NCBI GenBank assembly: GCA_016880505.1
Contig: JAEHDI010000982.1
Location: 1 to 6,273, forward strand
Source of the DNA: Bryobacterales bacterium
Lineage (GTDB): Bacteria; Acidobacteriota; Terriglobia; Bryobacterales; Bryobacteraceae
Direction: 5' to 3'
DNA length: 6,273 bases
Shown here piece by piece: positions 3,355-6,273 of the stretch (its first letter is position 1; each line of letters begins with the position of its first letter). Below the pieces are notes generated by a model that was given only the letters and a program-made list of their open reading frames with translations, was not told where the DNA came from and did not search any database. Both the position numbers and the translations under genes were made by a program.

Positions 3355-6273
3355 ATGAAGACCGCGGATCGCTGGAAGAAAATCACAGCGCTTTTTGACG
3401 GAGCACTCGAGCAACCCGAAGCACGCCGCGCGGAGTGGCTGGCCACGGCCTCCGACGGAGACGAGGACGCCCGGGCCGAGGTCGAACGGATGCTGGCCGC
3501 GCACGGTATCGCCGGCGGGATTCTCGATCACCCGACGTTCACCATGTCGCCCACGGACTTCCAGGAGGACGACGGCCCGCAGGCGGGTTCCGCCGTGGCG
3601 GGCCGGTACCGGGTCCTGCGCGAGGTCGGTCGCGGCGGCATGGGCGTCGTGTACGAGGCCCATGACCCGAGGCTGGATCGCCGGATCGCTCTCAAGTTTC
3701 TGCCACCGCGCGCCGGGACTGAAGCAAAGGCGCGGTTTCTGGCGGAAGCGAAAACGGCTTCCGCGATCGATCATCCGAACATTTGCACGGTTTACGACGC
3801 CGGCGACACGGACGACGGCCGCCTTTGGATCGCTATGGCCTTCTATGACGGTGAAACCGTTGCACAGCGGTTGCGTAAAGGGCCGTTTTCGGTGGATGAG
3901 AGTATCCGGGTCGCCTCTCACGTTTTGCGTGGGCTCGAGTGCGCGCACGGGGCGGGGATCGTTCACCGCGACATCAAGCCGTCGAACATCATGCTTACGG
4001 CGCGGGGGGAGGTGAACATTCTGGATTTCGGCGTCGCAAAACTGGCCCACGAGAGCTCAGAAACTCGGCCCGGGACAAAAATCGGGACGGCGGCCTACAT
4101 GTCACCGGAGCAGGCGCGCGGCGAGGTCGTGGATCACCGCACGGATCTATGGTCCCTGTGCGTGGTGATGTGCGAGATGCTGTCAGGCCAGAGACTGTTC
4201 CGAGGCGACCATGAGGTGTCGGTGATGCACGCGATTCTATACGACGAGCCTCCGACTCCCTCGCTTCCCGGCGGGCTCGAACGGATCGTTCGAAAGGCCC
4301 TCGCCCGAGAGCGAGCCGAGCGCTACGCCGGCGCCGCAGCCATGCTCGCGGACCTCGAGAGATTCCTTGATCCGGGGGTAGGCCCGGCAGCGCGCCTGCC
4401 GGCGCAGCTGACAAGCTTTATCGGGCGCGAGCGTGAGATCGAGCAGATCGGCGGTTTACTTTCAACGGCCCGGCTGCTTACGTTGACCGGACCCGGCGGC
4501 GCAGGCAAGACACGGCTTGCTCTCAAGGCGGCAACCCAACTCGCCGAGAAGTTCGAAGGCTCCGTGGTGTTCGTTCCGCTGGCGGCGATCAACGATCCCG
4601 ACCTCGTCGCTCCCGCGATGGCTCAGGTTGTGTGCTCCCAGCGGTCGCCCGGCTTAGGGGCGGTCGACGAACTGCGGTTCGCTCTTCGCGACAGGAAGGC
4701 GCTGCTCGTTCTCGACAATTTCGAACAGGTAGCGGCGGCTGCGCCCGTGGTCGCCGAACTGCTGGCTGCGTGTCCCGAGGTCAAGATGGTCGTCACGAGC
4801 CGTGTGCCTCTTCGGCTCACCTGCGAACACGAATTCCCCGTGCCGCCGCTGCCGCGTCCGCTGCGTGGCGACCCGCCCGATCCGCGGACCCTGGAGAGAA
4901 ACCCGGCCGTCGCGTTGTTCGTGGATCGCGCCAGGGCAACGCGGCCGGACTTTGCTCTGACCGCGGAGAACGCCGCTGACATCGCCGAACTTTGCGCAAG
5001 GCTGGACGGTCTACCGTTGGCGATCGAACTGGCGGCCGCTCGCGTGAAAATGTTCCCGCCGCACGCCATGCTGGAGCGCCTGTGCCACCGCCTGGACTTC
5101 CTGAAAACCGATCAGAAAGATCGCCCGGCGCGCCACCAGACAATTCGCCAGGCGATCTCATACAGCTACGACCTGTTGAACGAACCCGAGCAGCGCCTGT
5201 TTCGCAGGCTGGCGGTCTTCGTGAACGGCTTGACGCTGGATGCGGCCGCGGCACTGGCGAACGCAGGCGGCTCTCTTGAACTCGACGTCGAAGAGGGGAT
5301 CTCGGGTCTGGTCGATCACAGCCTGTTACGTCGTTCGGACGACGCCGGAAAAGAACCTCGCTTCCACATGCTCGAGATCGTCCGCGATTACGCGCTCGAA
5401 CGTCTGGAGGAGAGGGAGAGGGAATCCGCGCGCGAGGCGCACGCTCTCCACTTTCTGGCGCTCGCCGAACGAGCCGACCCTCTTCTTACCGGCCCGATGC
5501 AGGTGGAATGGATGGATCGTCTGGAGGCAGAGCATGACAACCTCCGGGCGGCGATCGCATGGGCGGAAGAAAAGGGTGAGGCCGAAGCAGGTCTGCGGAT
5601 CGGCGCTGCGCTTTGGCGCTTCTGGCTTGTCCGCGGGCACCTGAGCGAAGGCCGCCGGAAACTGGACCAACTGCTCGCACAGCCAGGAAAAGGGTCTTCC
5701 CTGGTGAGAGCTCGTGCGCTGAACGGCGTGGGAACGCTGGCGCACAACAACGGAGAGAACGGCGAGGCGCGAGTGTTCCTGGAAGAGGCGCTCCTGCTGT
5801 TCCGGCAGGCAGGAGACCGAAGGGGCGTGGCCTCGGTGCTGGGTAATCTGGGCTGGGTGGCTTGCGAACTGACGGATTTGGAGGCGGCCGAAACCCTTTC
5901 CACGGAAGCGCTGGAGTTGAACCGGGAACTCGGCGAGAAACGTGGGTGCGCTCTGGCGTTGAACAATCTTGGTTGGGTGGCGACCTACCGCTCGGAGTAC
6001 CGCCGCGCCGTGGCCTACCAGGAGCAAAGCCTTGCGTTACGGCAGGAGATCGGCGACAGCCGGGGTGTGGCCTTCACACTCTCCAACATCTCGTGGGCGG
6101 AAATGTGTCTTGGCGACTACGTGCGGGCCGAAACGCTTGCCGATCGGGCGCTCGAAATGCTGCGGGAACTTCACGACCGGTCGATCCTCGGGTGGGCGCT
6201 GGTCATCCGTGGGTGGATCGCTTCCGAGAAGGGCGAGCACGAGCGCGCGGCTGGGTTTGTCGAAGAGTGTTAC
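3355..6273 (+). CDS. Ser/Thr protein kinase - STAND NTPase - TPR fusion, 973 residues (3' end outside window)
   Basis: The frame is open from ATG 3355 to the right edge. Residues 1-65 are the helical leader found on many acidobacterial kinases (DRWKKITALFDGALE). The kinase domain (about 83-338) has all key parts: glycine loop GRGGMGVVYEA (92-102), ATP lysine K114, alpha-C E131, catalytic loop HRDIKPSNIML (204-214), DFG (224-226) and GTAAYMSPEQARGE (244-257). A short linker without a membrane span leads to an AfsR/MalT-like STAND ATPase: LTSFIGRE (352-359), Walker A GPGGAGKT (379-386), Walker B LLVLDN (450-455), TSR (481-483), GLPLAIELAAAR (552-563) and HQTIRQAISYSYDLL (594-608). From about 785 on come 40-residue TPR repeats. 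The order resembles mycobacterial PknK. The protein is probably cytoplasmic; ligand binding to the TPR/STAND part may gate kinase activity. It has no Shine-Dalgarno and starts 6 bp after the sigma stop, which suggests translational coupling. Confidence 0.93.
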   Translation, partial: MKTADRWKKITALFDGALEQPEARRAEWLATASDGDEDARAEVERMLAAHGIAGGILDHPTFTMSPTDFQEDDGPQAGSAVAGRYRVLREVGRGGMGVVYEAHDPRLDRRIALKFLPPRAGTEAKARFLAEAKTASAIDHPNICTVYDAGDTDDGRLWIAMAFYDGETVAQRLRKGPFSVDESIRVASHVLRGLECAHGAGIVHRDIKPSNIMLTARGEVNILDFGVAKLAHESSETRPGTKIGTAAYMSPEQARGEVVDHRTDLWSLCVVMCEMLSGQRLFRGDHEVSVMHAILYDEPPTPSLPGGLERIVRKALARERAERYAGAAAMLADLERFLDPGVGPAARLPAQLTSFIGREREIEQIGGLLSTARLLTLTGPGGAGKTRLALKAATQLAEKFEGSVVFVPLAAINDPDLVAPAMAQVVCSQRSPGLGAVDELRFALRDRKALLVLDNFEQVAAAAPVVAELLAACPEVKMVVTSRVPLRLTCEHEFPVPPLPRPLRGDPPDPRTLERNPAVALFVDRARATRPDFALTAENAADIAELCARLDGLPLAIELAAARVKMFPPHAMLERLCHRLDFLKTDQKDRPARHQTIRQAISYSYDLLNEPEQRLFRRLAVFVNGLTLDAAAALANAGGSLELDVEEGISGLVDHSLLRRSDDAGKEPRFHMLEIVRDYALERLEERERESAREAHALHFLALAERADPLLTGPMQVEWMDRLEAEHDNLRAAIAWAEEKGEAEAGLRIGAALWRFWLVRGHLSEGRRKLDQLLAQPGKGSSLVRARALNGVGTLAHNNGENGEARVFLEEALLLFRQAGDRRGVASVLGNLGWVACELTDLEAAETLSTEALELNRELGEKRGCALALNNLGWVATYRSEYRRAVAYQEQSLALRQEIGDSRGVAFTLSNISWAEMCLGDYVRAETLADRALEMLRELHDRSILGWALVIRGWIASEKGEHERAAGFVEECY
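5701..6273 (+). repeat. Tandem 40-residue (120-nt) TPR units in the kinase fusion
   Basis: Residues about 785-973 repeat with an exact 40-residue period, with no insertions across at least four units. Equivalent positions read VLGNLGWVA (828-836), ALNNLGWVA (868-876), TLSNISWAE (908-916) and ALVIRGWIA (948-956). They are followed by the small-residue/aromatic pattern and a second helix such as EALELNRELGEKRG. This is the MalT/TPR_12 type of superhelical repeat, used for ligand or protein binding. The array continues past the window edge. The DNA has diverged between units, so this is a protein-level repeat and not a recent tandem duplication. Confidence 0.8.

Noticed and set aside
3331..4050. 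Minus-strand 239-aa frame, and the 233-aa frame at 5326-6027
   Set aside because: Both lie antisense to the kinase fusion, whose motifs are continuous through these regions; no motif or ribosome binding site supports them.
5701..6273. 120-nt periodicity as a DNA tandem repeat or CRISPR-like array
   Set aside because: The period is that of 40-residue TPR units within an open frame. Nucleotide identity between units is too low and there are no constant repeats with spacers.

Overview
The window is GC-rich bacterial DNA. It looks like a soil-type Acidobacteriota chromosome (Bryobacter/Solibacter-like), although no rRNA or other marker gene is present to prove it. This guess rests on family content: an ECF sigma gene of the Sigma70_ECF type directly followed by a eukaryotic-type Ser/Thr kinase with the N-terminal leader common in such kinases, a twin-arginine aldo/keto reductase, and an exported PD40 beta-propeller protein.

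The left part (1-2627) is a minus-strand gene cluster. Read in transcription order it holds a class I SAM-dependent methyltransferase with an N-terminal winged-helix domain (2627-1518), a Tat-exported aldo/keto reductase (1453-494), and the first 160 residues of a GTG-started, secreted PD40/TolB-like protein (480-1), which runs off the left edge. Gaps are 64 and 13 bp, so one operon is plausible. The 64-bp gap carries a perfect 6-bp inverted repeat.

A 136-bp divergent region (2628-2763) separates this cluster from a plus-strand pair. It is rich in inverted repeats: a 9-bp pair GCTCGGTTC/GAACCGAGC and a palindrome GGTTCGGAACC. It also contains an ECF-like -35 hexamer, GGAACC.

The right part is a sigma factor/kinase module. 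The sigma gene (2764-3348) is recognisable along its whole length but has an in-frame TAA at codon 36, where relatives have the Tyr of an LVYxELRRLA motif. As written it is therefore a single-lesion nonsense allele: recently inactivated, recoded, or a sequence error. Six bases after its stop, in the same frame, begins a very large protein (3355 to the right edge, at least 973 aa). It fuses a complete active-looking Ser/Thr kinase, a STAND/AfsR-type P-loop NTPase and a series of 40-residue TPR repeats, with no membrane segment visible. The likely logic is that the TPR/STAND part senses a ligand, the kinase relays the signal, and the sigma factor is the output. The broken output gene beside an intact kinase is the most interesting point of the window.
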